From Chloroflexota bacterium (GTDB taxonomy: Bacteria; Chloroflexota; UBA6077; FW602-bin22; CADDYW01): 64,000 nt of DNA. The translations under genes were made by a program, and so were the position numbers. This document shows, in pieces, positions 1 to 7,651 of the stretch. The stretch is taken from NCBI GenBank assembly GCA_021324795.1, contig JAJPIK010000090.1, positions 1 to 64,000 of the forward strand, in the 5' to 3' direction. Positions within the stretch are counted from its first letter, which is position 1; each line of letters begins with the position of its first letter. The notes beneath the pieces were generated by a model. It was not told the DNA's origin. It searched no databases and was given only the letters and a program-made list of their open reading frames with translations.

Positions 1-122
1 TCCTGCTGGGTGCTGTCCCCCGGCTGTGTTTCCGAGAAGACCCGGCTCAAGTGAGACGACGCTATGGCCTCTCCTCGGCTGCCTGATTCTTATGGTGCAA
101 TTTCAGCATAATTTGGGAACTG
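1..122. other. Unassigned sequence upstream of the cys promoter
   Basis: No convincing gene or RNA motif is seen in the first 122 bases. I looked for the SAM (S-box) riboswitch core that often precedes sulfur genes and did not find it. The region may be the end of a neighbouring intergenic stretch or carry upstream regulatory sites. Confidence 0.4.
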
Positions 123-151
123 TTGACAGAGCCAGCCAGGCGTGATATAAA
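123..151 (+). promoter_or_regulatory. Promoter of the sulfur assimilation operon
   Basis: A consensus TTGACA at 123-128 and TATAAA at 146-151 are separated by exactly 17 bases, a textbook housekeeping-sigma promoter. Transcription would begin near 158, leaving a leader of about 75 bases before cysC. No terminator or obvious new promoter interrupts the genes up to about 5.1 kb, so it probably drives the whole cluster. Confidence 0.7.
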
Positions 152-234
152 GATAATAATGTCAATCGAGTTACTAAGGAATTGCTCGGTGACCGCGCGA
201 AAATCGCACCTGCGGGCAAGGGAGTTTGTCACCA

Positions 235-786
235 GTGAACCGAGGCGTCACGATCTGGCTGACCGGTCTCTCCGGAGCCGGCAAAACGACGATCAGCCAC
301 TTACTTCAAAAGGAGCTCGAGCGACGAGGCCAGGCGGTCGAACTGCTTGACGGTGACGTCGTGCGCACGCATCTTAGCAAAGGACTTGGCTTTTCGCGCG
401 AGGACCGGGACACGAACATCCGACGGATCGCGTTCGTCAGCAAGCTTCTTACCCGCAACGGCGTCGCGGTGATCGTCGCGGCAATCTCGCCTTTTCGCAA
501 CACGCGGGAGGAAGCGCGCCTGGAGATCGGTCGATTCCTTGAAGTTTACGTCAAGTGCCCGCTCGAAGAGCTCGTGCGGCGTGACGTCAAGGGCCTCTAT
601 GCCAAGGCCTTGCGCGGTGAGATTCCCAATTTCACCGGCGTCTCCGATCCCTATGAAGAACCAGAGAATCCCGACGTCGTGGTCGAAACCGACCAGGAAA
701 CGGTCGAGGAAAGCGTCACGAAGATTCTTGCCGCGTTGGATGCCAGGGGGTACATCGCTCCCGCACCGATCGTCGAGCCGGTTTGA
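235..786 (+). CDS. cysC: Adenylylsulfate (APS) kinase
   Basis: Phosphorylates adenylyl sulfate with ATP to give PAPS, in the cytoplasm. The P-loop GLSGAGKT lies at about residues 11-18. It is followed by the LLDGDVVR segment and the family motif [11 protein letters not shown], and the length (183 aa) is that of a free-standing bacterial CysC. The frame is also open from a TTG at 226, but the AAGGGAG ribosome site at 218-224 is well spaced only for GTG at 235, so I chose that start. It is the first gene of the cluster. The reductase further down looks like the iron-sulfur type that can use APS directly, so PAPS here may also serve sulfation or a mixed pathway. No ATP sulfurylase or sulfate transporter gene is in the window. 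Confidence 0.9.
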   Translation: MNRGVTIWLTGLSGAGKTTISHLLQKELERRGQAVELLDGDVVRTHLSKGLGFSREDRDTNIRRIAFVSKLLTRNGVAVIVAAISPFRNTREEARLEIGRFLEVYVKCPLEELVRRDVKGLYAKALRGEIPNFTGVSDPYEEPENPDVVVETDQETVEESVTKILAALDARGYIAPAPIVEPV

Positions 787-799
787 TCGGGAGACCACC

Positions 800-1627
800 A
801 TGCCATCACTTACTGGTCGATCTGTCGGGATTACCGAGGAGCGACGCGCGCTCGAGCTCGCCCGGATCGTCGAGAATTTAGGTGGCGTGCCGATCGTCGC
901 TCCTACCATCTCGGTCGAAGAGGCAGTCGACCTAGCCCAGATCGCCGAGCTTCGCCAGCACCTAGCCACCGGTCAGGTTGACTGGCTCGTCTTTCAAACC
1001 GGCATTGGCGTACGCCGCCTCATCGCCGCGGTCGGTCCAGACGAGGCACCGGAGCTCGTTGCTCAGCTCGCGCGCTGCCAGATCGCGGCGCGCGGCCCCA
1101 AGCCACGCCAAGCACTCGCCGAGATTGGTCTACGAGTTCACCTGGCGCCGTCGGAAGCGACGACGGCGGGCTTGATCGCGAGTCTAGCAGAAGTTCCCCT
1201 GATAGGACGGTCTGTCGCGGTTCAGCGAATCGGCGACGACAACGATATTCTGATCGATGCTCTCCGAAAGCAGGGTGCCGATGTTTTCGAATTTAGCCTT
1301 TATCGTTACGGTCCCCCGCCGGATCTAGCGAAGGTCCATGCGTTGATCAGCCGCACGCTGGACGGTCAGCTCGACGCCCTTACCTTCACCAGCTCACCGG
1401 CCGTGCGGGGATTCTTCCAGAGCGCGGAGTCCACTGACCAGGCGCGGGCGCTGGCCTCCGCGCTGAATCGTCAGGTCGTCGTTGCCGCGGTGGGGCCGGC
1501 CACCGCAGCAACACTCGACGCTTACGGTATTCGGGCCCAGGTGATGCCACCCCGCTTCACCATGGGCGCCATGATGATCGAGCTTGCCCGGGCGCTCGAA
1601 GGCGCGCCGGTGATCCAGGAGGTTTGA
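800..1627 (+). CDS. hemD: Uroporphyrinogen-III synthase (HemD-like)
   Basis: A 275-residue protein with the two-lobed HemD pattern: an N-terminal LTGRSVGITEERR strand, a central FQTGIGVRRL segment, and the C-terminal FTSSPAVRGFF and VAAVGPATAATLDAYGI segments typical of the family. HemD closes hydroxymethylbilane to uroporphyrinogen III, the precursor of siroheme. It sits directly before a siroheme-dependent reductase, so supplying that cofactor is the likely role here. The open frame extends upstream inside cysC, but the ATG at 800, 13 bases after the cysC stop and behind a GGGAG, is the sensible start. The HemD family has low sequence conservation, so residue-level proof is limited. Confidence 0.85.
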   Translation: MPSLTGRSVGITEERRALELARIVENLGGVPIVAPTISVEEAVDLAQIAELRQHLATGQVDWLVFQTGIGVRRLIAAVGPDEAPELVAQLARCQIAARGPKPRQALAEIGLRVHLAPSEATTAGLIASLAEVPLIGRSVAVQRIGDDNDILIDALRKQGADVFEFSLYRYGPPPDLAKVHALISRTLDGQLDALTFTSSPAVRGFFQSAESTDQARALASALNRQVVVAAVGPATAATLDAYGIRAQVMPPRFTMGAMMIELARALEGAPVIQEV

Positions 1628-1628
1628 C

Positions 1629-3248
1629 GTGCCCGATGCCCCCACTCTCGATTTGGTCCTGAAGCGAAATTCGATCGAGCGGCTCAAGCGTGAAACGTTT
1701 CCGCTGGATGTCATCGAGTATTTACCCGATCTGATCGAGCGCGGTTACGAAGCGGTTTCGGAAGAAGATATCGTCCGTCTCCAGTGGTATGGCCTGTATC
1801 ACGATAAGCCGAAGATCGGCTATTTCATGATGCGGATCAAAATCCCGAGTGGTATCGTGACACCAGCCAAGCTGCGGACAATTGGTCAGTTGGCGATCAA
1901 ATACGGTCGCGATTACACCGAGCTGAGTACGCGTCAGAATGTCCAGCTTCACTGGATCCGACTCGACCACCTGCCCGACGTCTTCGAAACGCTCAATCAA
2001 GCCGGTATCTCGACCCTGGGCGGCTGTGGGGACACCGTCCGGAACATCACCGGCTGTCCGGTCGCCGGCATCGATCAGGACGAGCTCTTCGATGCACGTC
2101 CCTTGATCGACGAAGCGGCGAGCTTTTTCTACGGCAACCGCGAATATTCGGACCTGCCACGCAAGCACAAGATCTCGATCTCAACCTGTGCCCACCAATG
2201 CAACGCTCCCGAGCTGAACTGTATCTCGCTGATCGGGACCCGCCAGGGTGGTCGCCTCGGCTTCGCGCTCTGGCTCGGCGGCGGGCTCTCGGCAACGCCG
2301 CGCATTGCTCGACGCACCGGCGCTTTTGTCGCCCAAGAAGAGGCGATGGAGGTACTGCGAGCGATCCTCGACGTTTGGAAGTCGGATCTGAAGTACCGCC
2401 TCTCTCGAGTAAAGGCGCGCCTGAAGTTCATGGTCGACGACCACGGTGGCGAAGGGATGCGCACGCTGATCGAGCAGCGTCTCGGACGCCGGCTTGAAGA
2501 TTTAGAGATCGAGCCCAAACCAGTCAGCGAAACCGAGCACCTTGGTATTCACCCTCAGAAGCAGAGCGGTCTCAACTACGTCGGTTTTCCGGTCCACCTC
2601 GGTCAGGTCACCGGTCAACAGATGATCAAGCTCGCTGACCTGGCCGAATCCTTCGACGGCGACGTACGTCTGACCCGTCAGCAAAACTTCATCGTCGCCG
2701 GCATTCCCGACGAAAAACTCGATCAGACGATTCAAGCGGTCGAAGAGATTGGCTTTTCACTCAAGGTGAGCCGACTGCGTGCGACCGGTATCGCCTGCAC
2801 CGGCGAACCGCTGTGCAACTACGCCGTCGCCGAGACCAAGACGAAGCTCGACGAGATTATCAAACATTTGGAGGAAACCTTCGGACCGCGTGCCGATGAG
2901 GTTCGAGTCCATGTCGACGGCTGCCCGCACGCCTGTGCTCATCACTGGACCGGCGACATTGGCCTCCAAGGCACAACCGCGCGCGAGCGCGCTTCTGACG
3001 GCGAAAAGATCCAAGCCTACGAGATCTACCTGCGCGGTGGCCTTGGTCCGGATGCCGAGATTGGCAAGGCGGTGCTCCGCCGCGTGCCCAGCGATCAGGC
3101 AAAATACTACGTCGAGCGGCTAGTCCGTGCCTTTCTCGACCAGCGCCAGCCCGGCGAGCGCTTCCGAGATTTCTGCCGTCGCCTGAGCGATCAGGAGCTG
3201 ACGGCTATCGCCCAGAGTGACGAGCTAGTGACGGCGCCGGTTGGCTAA
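1629..3248 (+). CDS. Ferredoxin-type sulfite/nitrite reductase
   Basis: A 539-residue siroheme/4Fe-4S reductase that transfers six electrons to sulfite (or nitrite). Two ferredoxin-like half domains and two catalytic lobes are visible: TRQNVQLHWI and GCGDTVRNITGCPVAG in the first half, LTRQQNFIVAGI in the second. The cluster and siroheme ligands are Cys ~389 and ~395 (TGIACTGEPLC) and Cys ~432 and ~436 (GCPHACAHHW). The GTG start at 1629 follows an AGGAGG, with only one base between it and the hemD stop. Sequence alone does not separate NirA from Sir, but the sulfur operon (cysC, cysH, rhodanese) argues for assimilatory sulfite reduction with ferredoxin as donor. Confidence 0.88.
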   Translation: MPDAPTLDLVLKRNSIERLKRETFPLDVIEYLPDLIERGYEAVSEEDIVRLQWYGLYHDKPKIGYFMMRIKIPSGIVTPAKLRTIGQLAIKYGRDYTELSTRQNVQLHWIRLDHLPDVFETLNQAGISTLGGCGDTVRNITGCPVAGIDQDELFDARPLIDEAASFFYGNREYSDLPRKHKISISTCAHQCNAPELNCISLIGTRQGGRLGFALWLGGGLSATPRIARRTGAFVAQEEAMEVLRAILDVWKSDLKYRLSRVKARLKFMVDDHGGEGMRTLIEQRLGRRLEDLEIEPKPVSETEHLGIHPQKQSGLNYVGFPVHLGQVTGQQMIKLADLAESFDGDVRLTRQQNFIVAGIPDEKLDQTIQAVEEIGFSLKVSRLRATGIACTGEPLCNYAVAETKTKLDEIIKHLEETFGPRADEVRVHVDGCPHACAHHWTGDIGLQGTTARERASDGEKIQAYEIYLRGGLGPDAEIGKAVLRRVPSDQAKYYVERLVRAFLDQRQPGERFRDFCRRLSDQELTAIAQSDELVTAPVG

Positions 3249-3299
3249 AGATAAATTCTCTCTGGAAGCGAGTCAGCGGAGGAGCTACCTGATAGATCC

Positions 3300-3313
3300 C
3301 GGGCTTCAGCCCG
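3300..3313 (+). other. Small hairpin in the sulfite reductase-cysH spacer
   Basis: CGGGCTTCAGCCCG can form a 6-bp GC-rich stem with a two-base loop in the 140-base spacer ahead of cysH. There is no T run, so it is not an intrinsic terminator. It could stabilise or process the transcript. Confidence 0.3.
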
Positions 3314-3388
3314 ATTCCTGACCTCGCCATGTACATGTATATAAGAAGCAGGGACCTTGCCAACGCAACCATTGACGGAGGGATAGGT

Positions 3389-4183
3389 GTGTTGACTACC
3401 GAACGAGTAATTCTCGACGAATACGAAGCCGGTGAGCTTGCCATTCAATACGATGACCAGGAGCCCCAGGAGGTCATCCGCTGGACACTCGAAACTTTCG
3501 GGTCGCGTGCCGCGATCTGTACCAGCTTTCAGATGGACGGCATGGCCATTCTCGATATGGCATGGCGAATCGACCCTCACGTTCGGGTCTTCACTATCGA
3601 TACCGGTCGTCTGCCTCCCGAGACCTATGAAATGATCGACCGAGTCCGGGAACATTATGGCATCGAGATCGAAGTCTACACGCCCAATCCTGCCCAACTC
3701 GAGCCGCTGATTCGTCAGCATGGCGTTAATCTTTTCTACCGCTCGGTGAAGAATCGCCTGAGCTGCTGCGAGGTTCGCAAGGTCGAGCCGCTCCGTCGCG
3801 TCCTCGAGAATCTGGATGCCTGGATTACCGGCTTGCGGCGTGATCAATGGGCAACCCGTTCGAACATCCGGAAAATCGAGCTCGATCATGACCACGGCGG
3901 TATCGTCAAAGTCAACCCGCTGGCCGACTGGATGGAAGACGAGGTGCTGGAATACGTCGAAAAGAACGGCGTTCCCCAGCACCCGCTCTACGCTCAAGGT
4001 TACCGGACGATCGGCTGTGGCCCCTGCACTCGAGCGGTCAAGCCAGGTGAGGACGCGAGGGCCGGCCGCTGGTGGTGGGAGAAAAACGCCCCGAAAGAAT
4101 GCGGGATGCATTGCGCGATCGAAACCGGCGGTTTTGAGCACGAGGCCGAAGCGATCCTTGGCGCCCACGCGGCAGATGCGTGA
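3389..4183 (+). CDS. cysH: Phosphoadenylyl/adenylyl-sulfate reductase (iron-sulfur type)
   Basis: Reduces activated sulfate to sulfite with thioredoxin or a similar donor. The PAPS-reductase fold is shown by TSFQMDGMAILDMAW and FTIDTGRLPPETYEM. A Cys-Cys pair (SCCEVRK) and CGPC in GCGPCTRAVKPGED are the four ligands of the 4Fe-4S cluster that marks reductases able to use APS. The catalytic Cys lies in KECGMH near the C terminus. The frame opens at an ATG at 3329, but the GTG at 3389 has a GGAGG seven bases upstream and fits the family length (264 aa). It lies downstream of the sulfite reductase that consumes its product. Whether APS or PAPS is the main substrate cannot be settled here. Confidence 0.9.
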   Translation: MLTTERVILDEYEAGELAIQYDDQEPQEVIRWTLETFGSRAAICTSFQMDGMAILDMAWRIDPHVRVFTIDTGRLPPETYEMIDRVREHYGIEIEVYTPNPAQLEPLIRQHGVNLFYRSVKNRLSCCEVRKVEPLRRVLENLDAWITGLRRDQWATRSNIRKIELDHDHGGIVKVNPLADWMEDEVLEYVEKNGVPQHPLYAQGYRTIGCGPCTRAVKPGEDARAGRWWWEKNAPKECGMHCAIETGGFEHEAEAILGAHAADA

Positions 4184-4198
4184 GGCCGGAGAGGAAGC

Positions 4199-4678
4199 AT
4201 GGCAACGGCACCTAACCCGGGAGCCTTATCAATCAACCCTCGCGAGCAAGCGTTGCTCATCCCCTTGCTACGCGACCTGATTCAAGCTCTTGGCAGCAAT
4301 CCCTCGGCTGCGCGCTATCAACTGCTGCTCGCCGACGTCGAGAACGGGTCAGTCACCGCCGAACACTTTGGTGAGCTCGAAAACTTGCTCGAAATGGGAT
4401 TGCACACCGGCCGTTTCCGCGCGCGCTTCGGCGCAATCGGCGAAGAGGCTTTGATCCGTCTCTTTCATCAAACGCCGCGCGGCTCGGCTGTCGCCGGTAC
4501 GGTTCAAGATGTCAACCAGGCTCTCACCGCGCTCATCGGCCAATCAATCGAACAGCTCAACCTTGCCGCGCATGGTCCTGACGCCTACACGTTCACAATC
4601 GAAACTGATCGTTGCCGCGTGACGTTGCGGATTGAGCCAACCGGGGTCCGAATCGGCGACGTAGAGTTAGCGATTTAG
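4199..4678 (+). CDS. Hypothetical protein in the sulfur operon
   Basis: I do not recognise this 159-residue protein. It starts 15 bases after cysH behind GGAGAGGAAG, so it is translated as part of the operon. It has no signal peptide, transmembrane helix or cysteine motif. The first 100 residues look helical and Leu/Ala-rich. The C-terminal 40 residues look like a small beta unit with alternating hydrophobics (TFTIETDRCRVTLRIEPTG). Its position between the sulfate-reduction genes and the rhodanese suggests a sulfur-related accessory role, by context only. Confidence 0.7.
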   Translation: MATAPNPGALSINPREQALLIPLLRDLIQALGSNPSAARYQLLLADVENGSVTAEHFGELENLLEMGLHTGRFRARFGAIGEEALIRLFHQTPRGSAVAGTVQDVNQALTALIGQSIEQLNLAAHGPDAYTFTIETDRCRVTLRIEPTGVRIGDVELAI

Positions 4679-4768
4679 CAACCTTCCACTGGCCTCTTAC
4701 CACCGGCATTGCCCTTGCCGTGGATTGGTTCAGAGAACATGATCAAGTCCCCGGTACGGAGGCTCTCG

Positions 4769-5131
4769 ATGGCTAGCACCGCCCCTCAGAATGTTCCTCG
4801 GATGACCCCGGAAAAGCTAAAAGCGCTCATCGACACAGAGCAAGCAATTAGCATCGTCGACGTTCGCCAACCCGCTGCGTATAACTCGAGCCCGCTAACG
4901 ATTCTCGGCGCCATTCGCATTCCGCCCGACGAGATTCCCCAGCGCTATCAGGAAATCCCCCGAAACCAACCGGTTATCACCTTCTGCACCTGACCGCACG
5001 AAGCAACCAGCGCCCGGGTGGCGCAGTTTCTTCTCGACCATGGTTATCAGCACGTCTACGCCCTCAAAGGCGGCTTTGATGCCTGGGAAGCCTTAGGCTA
5101 TCCGACCGAGGACAAGTCGCTCGCGGCTTGA
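4769..5131 (+). CDS. Rhodanese-like sulfurtransferase, probable selenoprotein (in-frame TGA at 4991-4993)
   Basis: Read through one internal TGA, this is a complete single-domain rhodanese of 120 residues. The order is SIVDVRQPAAY, then GAIRIPPDEIP, then the active-site loop CT-[TGA]-PHEATSARVA at codons 73-84, then YALKGGFDAWEALGYP. The TGA is codon 75, exactly where the catalytic cysteine of the C-P-x-E-A-T-S loop belongs. The reading frame stays open and rhodanese-like for 45 codons afterwards, to a second TGA at 5129. Seventeen bases after the first TGA, 5010-5014 pairs with 5020-5024 (five GC pairs) around a CGGGT loop. Its loop guanines are about 23 bases from the TGA, as described for bacterial SECIS elements. 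The start ATG at 4769 has GGAGG six bases upstream. The alternative is a pseudogene by a Cys-to-stop change. No sel genes are in the window. Confidence 0.65.
5008..5026 (+). promoter_or_regulatory. Candidate bacterial SECIS hairpin
   Basis: The stem GCGCC (5010-5014) pairs with GGCGC (5020-5024) around a five-base loop CGGGT. The C5008-G5026 pair adds to it across one mismatch. The hairpin lies inside the rhodanese reading frame just after the internal TGA. Spacing to the TGA and a G in the first two loop positions match the published general description of bSECIS elements. A GC-rich 5-bp hairpin can also occur by chance, so this is supportive rather than decisive. Confidence 0.5.
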
Positions 5132-5244
5132 GTCTTACCTGATTGGACCTGAGTTGGGCCTCGGCGATTCGGTAAAGTCTCAGCAATTCGACCATGACCA
5201 CCGAGGCCTTCTCTTTTCCACTTTGCCTCGGAGTAATCCGGGGC
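5132..5244. other. Spacer with no gene seen
   Basis: About 110 bases between the end of the sulfur operon and the decayed minus-strand gene. I see no intrinsic terminator with a T run and no RNA gene. Confidence 0.4.
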
Positions 5245-5720
5245 CTACAAAGAAGGAGTAGCCGTGGTCGTGACAAGATGATGGCCAGTCGAATCGGTAA
5301 AAGACACCTCGATTGTCACCGGGACGTTCGGCGATGAGAAGGTAAACTGGTAGCCCGAAAGGCTACTGAAGCCGTTCACGCCCGCACCATTGAACCAAGA
5401 GATTCCATCGGGGCTAACGATTGGCAATGGTGAAATGTCATTCACGACTTGGACGCCTGGAGGCAAGACAACGTGAATCTGGAGTGGCCCAGTGCCCGTC
5501 GTCGAGTGTTGCCCTGGGCACAGCGGTCGCCCCGGTGATCGTGAACTCGTAATCCTCGAGTGTGTGATGACCACTCGGACCAGACGATCGGAACCATACC
5601 AGCGTTCCATTTTCGAAACTAGGAAGCTGGCTCGATTCAACGAGTCGTGCGCCAGGAGGGAGCTTTACTAGCAGCTCGACGATCGACCGATCAGACCCTG
5701 CCTGCCTGGCCCAATAGTTG
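5245..5720 (-). pseudogene. Decayed fragment of a repeat-containing surface protein
   Basis: Two related minus-strand segments in different frames make up one remnant. The upstream one (about 5720 to 5490) encodes ELLVKLPPGARLVESSQLP and then GTLVWF, GHHTLEDYEFTITG. The downstream one (about 5500 to 5245) encodes LQIHVVLPPGVQVVNDI and then GISWFNGAG, SSLSGYQFTF. Each looks like one DUF11-like beta-sandwich repeat. No start codon precedes the first, because a stop lies at 5721-5723, and a frame change near 5490 separates them. I infer a frameshifted, 5'-truncated remnant of an extracellular protein. Confidence 0.5.
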
Positions 5721-5745
5721 GCCTAACGCTTCCAACTATGCTACG
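5716..5745 (+). promoter_or_regulatory. Promoter of the VOC-family gene
   Basis: TTGGCC at 5716-5721 and TACGAT at 5740-5745 are spaced by 18 bases. They lie about 65 bases upstream of the start at 5811, which has its own AAAGGAG ribosome site. Confidence 0.45.
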
Positions 5746-5810
5746 ATCACTCCACCTGTGCGGATTTGTCGGTCTTTGATCGAGGTTGTTTCAGCTAAAG
5801 GAGATCCAGC

Positions 5811-6308
5811 ATGGTAGTAAAGGTCATCGGGATGTGCCACGTCGGGATCGCGGCAAAGGATCCCGCCGCCCTCGCCGCCTTCTATCAGGACGTGATGGGG
5901 ATGACGGTGGTGGGAGGAAGCTCTGCCGACCATGCCCAGTTCGCGGCTAGCGCCTTCGTCAGCTCCCGGCCAAACGACGAGAACCACGAGATCGCGATCT
6001 TTGCCAACCCCTACTTCAAACACATCGCGTTCAAAGTCGCATCACTAGCCGATTTGCGAGCGTTCTACCAGGAAATCAAGCGACGGGGTCTCCCGATCAA
6101 GATGGCACTGAACCACGGCTGCTCTCTAGCATTCTATTTCGACGATCCCGAAGGCAATATGATCGAGATTTATTGGCCAACCAACATCCACAACTGGCAG
6201 CCTTACGGCGATCCGATCGATCTGGAGTGGTCGGAAGAAGAGCTAGTTCACGATGTCGAGCGGGTGGCACGTCTCACGGGGCAGCCGATTCGAACGCGCC
6301 CGCATTGA
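5811..6308 (+). CDS. VOC-family metalloprotein (glyoxalase/extradiol dioxygenase-like)
   Basis: A 165-residue single vicinal-oxygen-chelate protein. Metal ligands are visible at the expected places: His10 (MCHVGI), His71 (FKHIAFKV) and Glu119 (GNMIEIYWP), with AFYQDVMGM and DDPEGN also typical of the family. It resembles the short catechol 2,3-dioxygenase-like group, but members catalyse isomerisations, ring cleavage or fosfomycin-type resistance, so the substrate is unknown. The ATG at 5811 has a good ribosome site. It stands alone between a decayed gene and an M20 peptidase. Confidence 0.8.
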   Translation: MVVKVIGMCHVGIAAKDPAALAAFYQDVMGMTVVGGSSADHAQFAASAFVSSRPNDENHEIAIFANPYFKHIAFKVASLADLRAFYQEIKRRGLPIKMALNHGCSLAFYFDDPEGNMIEIYWPTNIHNWQPYGDPIDLEWSEEELVHDVERVARLTGQPIRTRPH

Positions 6309-6323
6309 TGATATTGCCAGGCA

Positions 6324-6379
6324 GCCCTTACCCCTTCGTAGGGCTCAGGGCAAGCTCTAAGCCTCTCCCAGAGGGAGAG
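6324..6379. repeat. Dispersed intergenic repeat (CTCTCCCAGAGGGAGAG type)
   Basis: The spacer before the M20 peptidase holds AGCCC...GGGCT and CTCTCCC-AGA-GGGAGAG hairpins. The second core recurs, inverted, at 48219-48246, and a related AAGCCTCTCCCA text lies at 11616-11627. Such short hairpin-rich intergenic text looks like a dispersed repeat family. Confidence 0.4.
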
Positions 6380-6401
6380 AGGATTTCACTGGAGAACTCC
6401 G

Positions 6402-7568
6402 ATGATCGAGATTCCAGCGTCCTCACGCGACGAGGTCGTTTGCCTGCTTTCCGAACTAGTTGCCATCGAAAGCGTCAATCCGCACTTTCCGGGCGGAGAG
6501 CGGGGCGAAGTTGCCATGGGTAACTACCTGGCCGACCGCTGCGCGCGTCTCGGCCTCGAGGTACGCCGCCAGCCGGTTCTGCCTGGTCGCGCAAATGTCC
6601 TCGCCGAGCTCAAAGTGCCGGGTGCCCAGCGCACGCTGCTCTTGGATAGTCACTTGGACACCGTAAGCCTGGACCAGATGGGACCGGCCGGACTACAACC
6701 AAGCGTCCGTGGTGACGTGCTGACCGGTCGAGGCTCCTGCGATACCAAGGCGTCGCTCGCCGCCATGCTTCTCGCCTTGGAACGGCTCGTGGCAGATCCG
6801 GCTGGATTGCGTTGTAACGTTCTCCTGCTTGGCTCGGTCGACGAGGAGTACCTCATGCGGGGGGCAGAGACCTTCGCTCACTCCGGAATTCACGTCGACG
6901 GGGCGATCGTCGGCGAGCCAACCAATCTCGAGGTCGTCGTCGCTCACAAGGGATTTGTTCGCTGGTGCACCCATACGATCGGCCGCGCCGCGCACAGCTC
7001 CAATCCGGAGGTTGGCAACAACGCGATTTACCACATGACCGATCTGATTACGGCTCTCCGCGCCGAATACGAGCCACTCCTGGCGAAGCACGTCCATCCG
7101 CTGGTTGGACCGGCCACCTGGAGCATCGGTCGCATCTCCGGCGGAGCCGCGGTGAATATCGTTCCGGAACACTGCACCATCGAAATCGACCGCCGGCTAC
7201 TGCCAGGCGAAACCAGTGAAAGCGTACTCGCCGAGTTTGACACGGTCGTCGCCGCGATCCAGCAGCGTCACCCGGGCATGGTCGTCAAACGCGATGCGCC
7301 GTTCGGCGACGTCTTGGCGATCGACACTCCGGCCACTGCCGCGATCGTCCGCGCACTCGCCAGCGCGAGCGAGGCGATCCGCGGGACGGCAAAGCTCGTT
7401 GGAGTTTCTTACGGCACGAACGCGAGCAAGTTCGTCGAAGCGGGGATTGACTGCGTGGTTTTCGGTCCAGGCGACGTCCGCCAGGCCCACACCGCCGATG
7501 AATTCATCGCGATCGATCAAGTCGCGACCGCGGCCCGGATCTACGAAGCCGTAGCGAGATCATTCTAG
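6402..7568 (+). CDS. M20-family metallopeptidase (ArgE/DapE-like amidohydrolase)
   Basis: A 388-residue zinc-dependent amidohydrolase. The catalytic domain shows His84 and Asp86 (LLDSHLDT), Asp114 (GRGSCDTKAS) and Glu148/149 (GSVDEEY). The dimerisation domain follows (HSSNPEVGNNAIY, then GRISGGAAVNIVPE). The C-terminal metal ligand lies in FGPGDVRQAHTADEFI. Relatives are acetylornithine deacetylases, succinyl-diaminopimelate desuccinylases and various acylamino-acid hydrolases. No arg or dap gene is nearby, so the substrate is open. The ATG at 6402 follows CTGGAGAA. Confidence 0.85.
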   Translation: MIEIPASSRDEVVCLLSELVAIESVNPHFPGGERGEVAMGNYLADRCARLGLEVRRQPVLPGRANVLAELKVPGAQRTLLLDSHLDTVSLDQMGPAGLQPSVRGDVLTGRGSCDTKASLAAMLLALERLVADPAGLRCNVLLLGSVDEEYLMRGAETFAHSGIHVDGAIVGEPTNLEVVVAHKGFVRWCTHTIGRAAHSSNPEVGNNAIYHMTDLITALRAEYEPLLAKHVHPLVGPATWSIGRISGGAAVNIVPEHCTIEIDRRLLPGETSESVLAEFDTVVAAIQQRHPGMVVKRDAPFGDVLAIDTPATAAIVRALASASEAIRGTAKLVGVSYGTNASKFVEAGIDCVVFGPGDVRQAHTADEFIAIDQVATAARIYEAVARSF

Positions 7569-7572
7569 GAAA

Positions 7573-7595
7573 GTTAGAGGTAGCTTCCCTCTAAC
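7573..7595. terminator. Hairpin between convergent genes
   Basis: GTTAGAGG and CCTCTAAC form an 8-bp stem with a seven-base loop just after the M20 stop codon, between two converging genes. There is no long T run, so it would be a weak or factor-assisted terminator. Confidence 0.35.
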
Positions 7596-7651
7596 CTTCC
7601 TTACTATCTGAACTAGCAAGCGCGGTGATTCAGCGCGCCCGCGAGAAAGTC

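Noticed and set aside
1..225. SAM (S-box) riboswitch before the cys operon
   Set aside because: The conserved core sequences are not present; only a promoter is seen.
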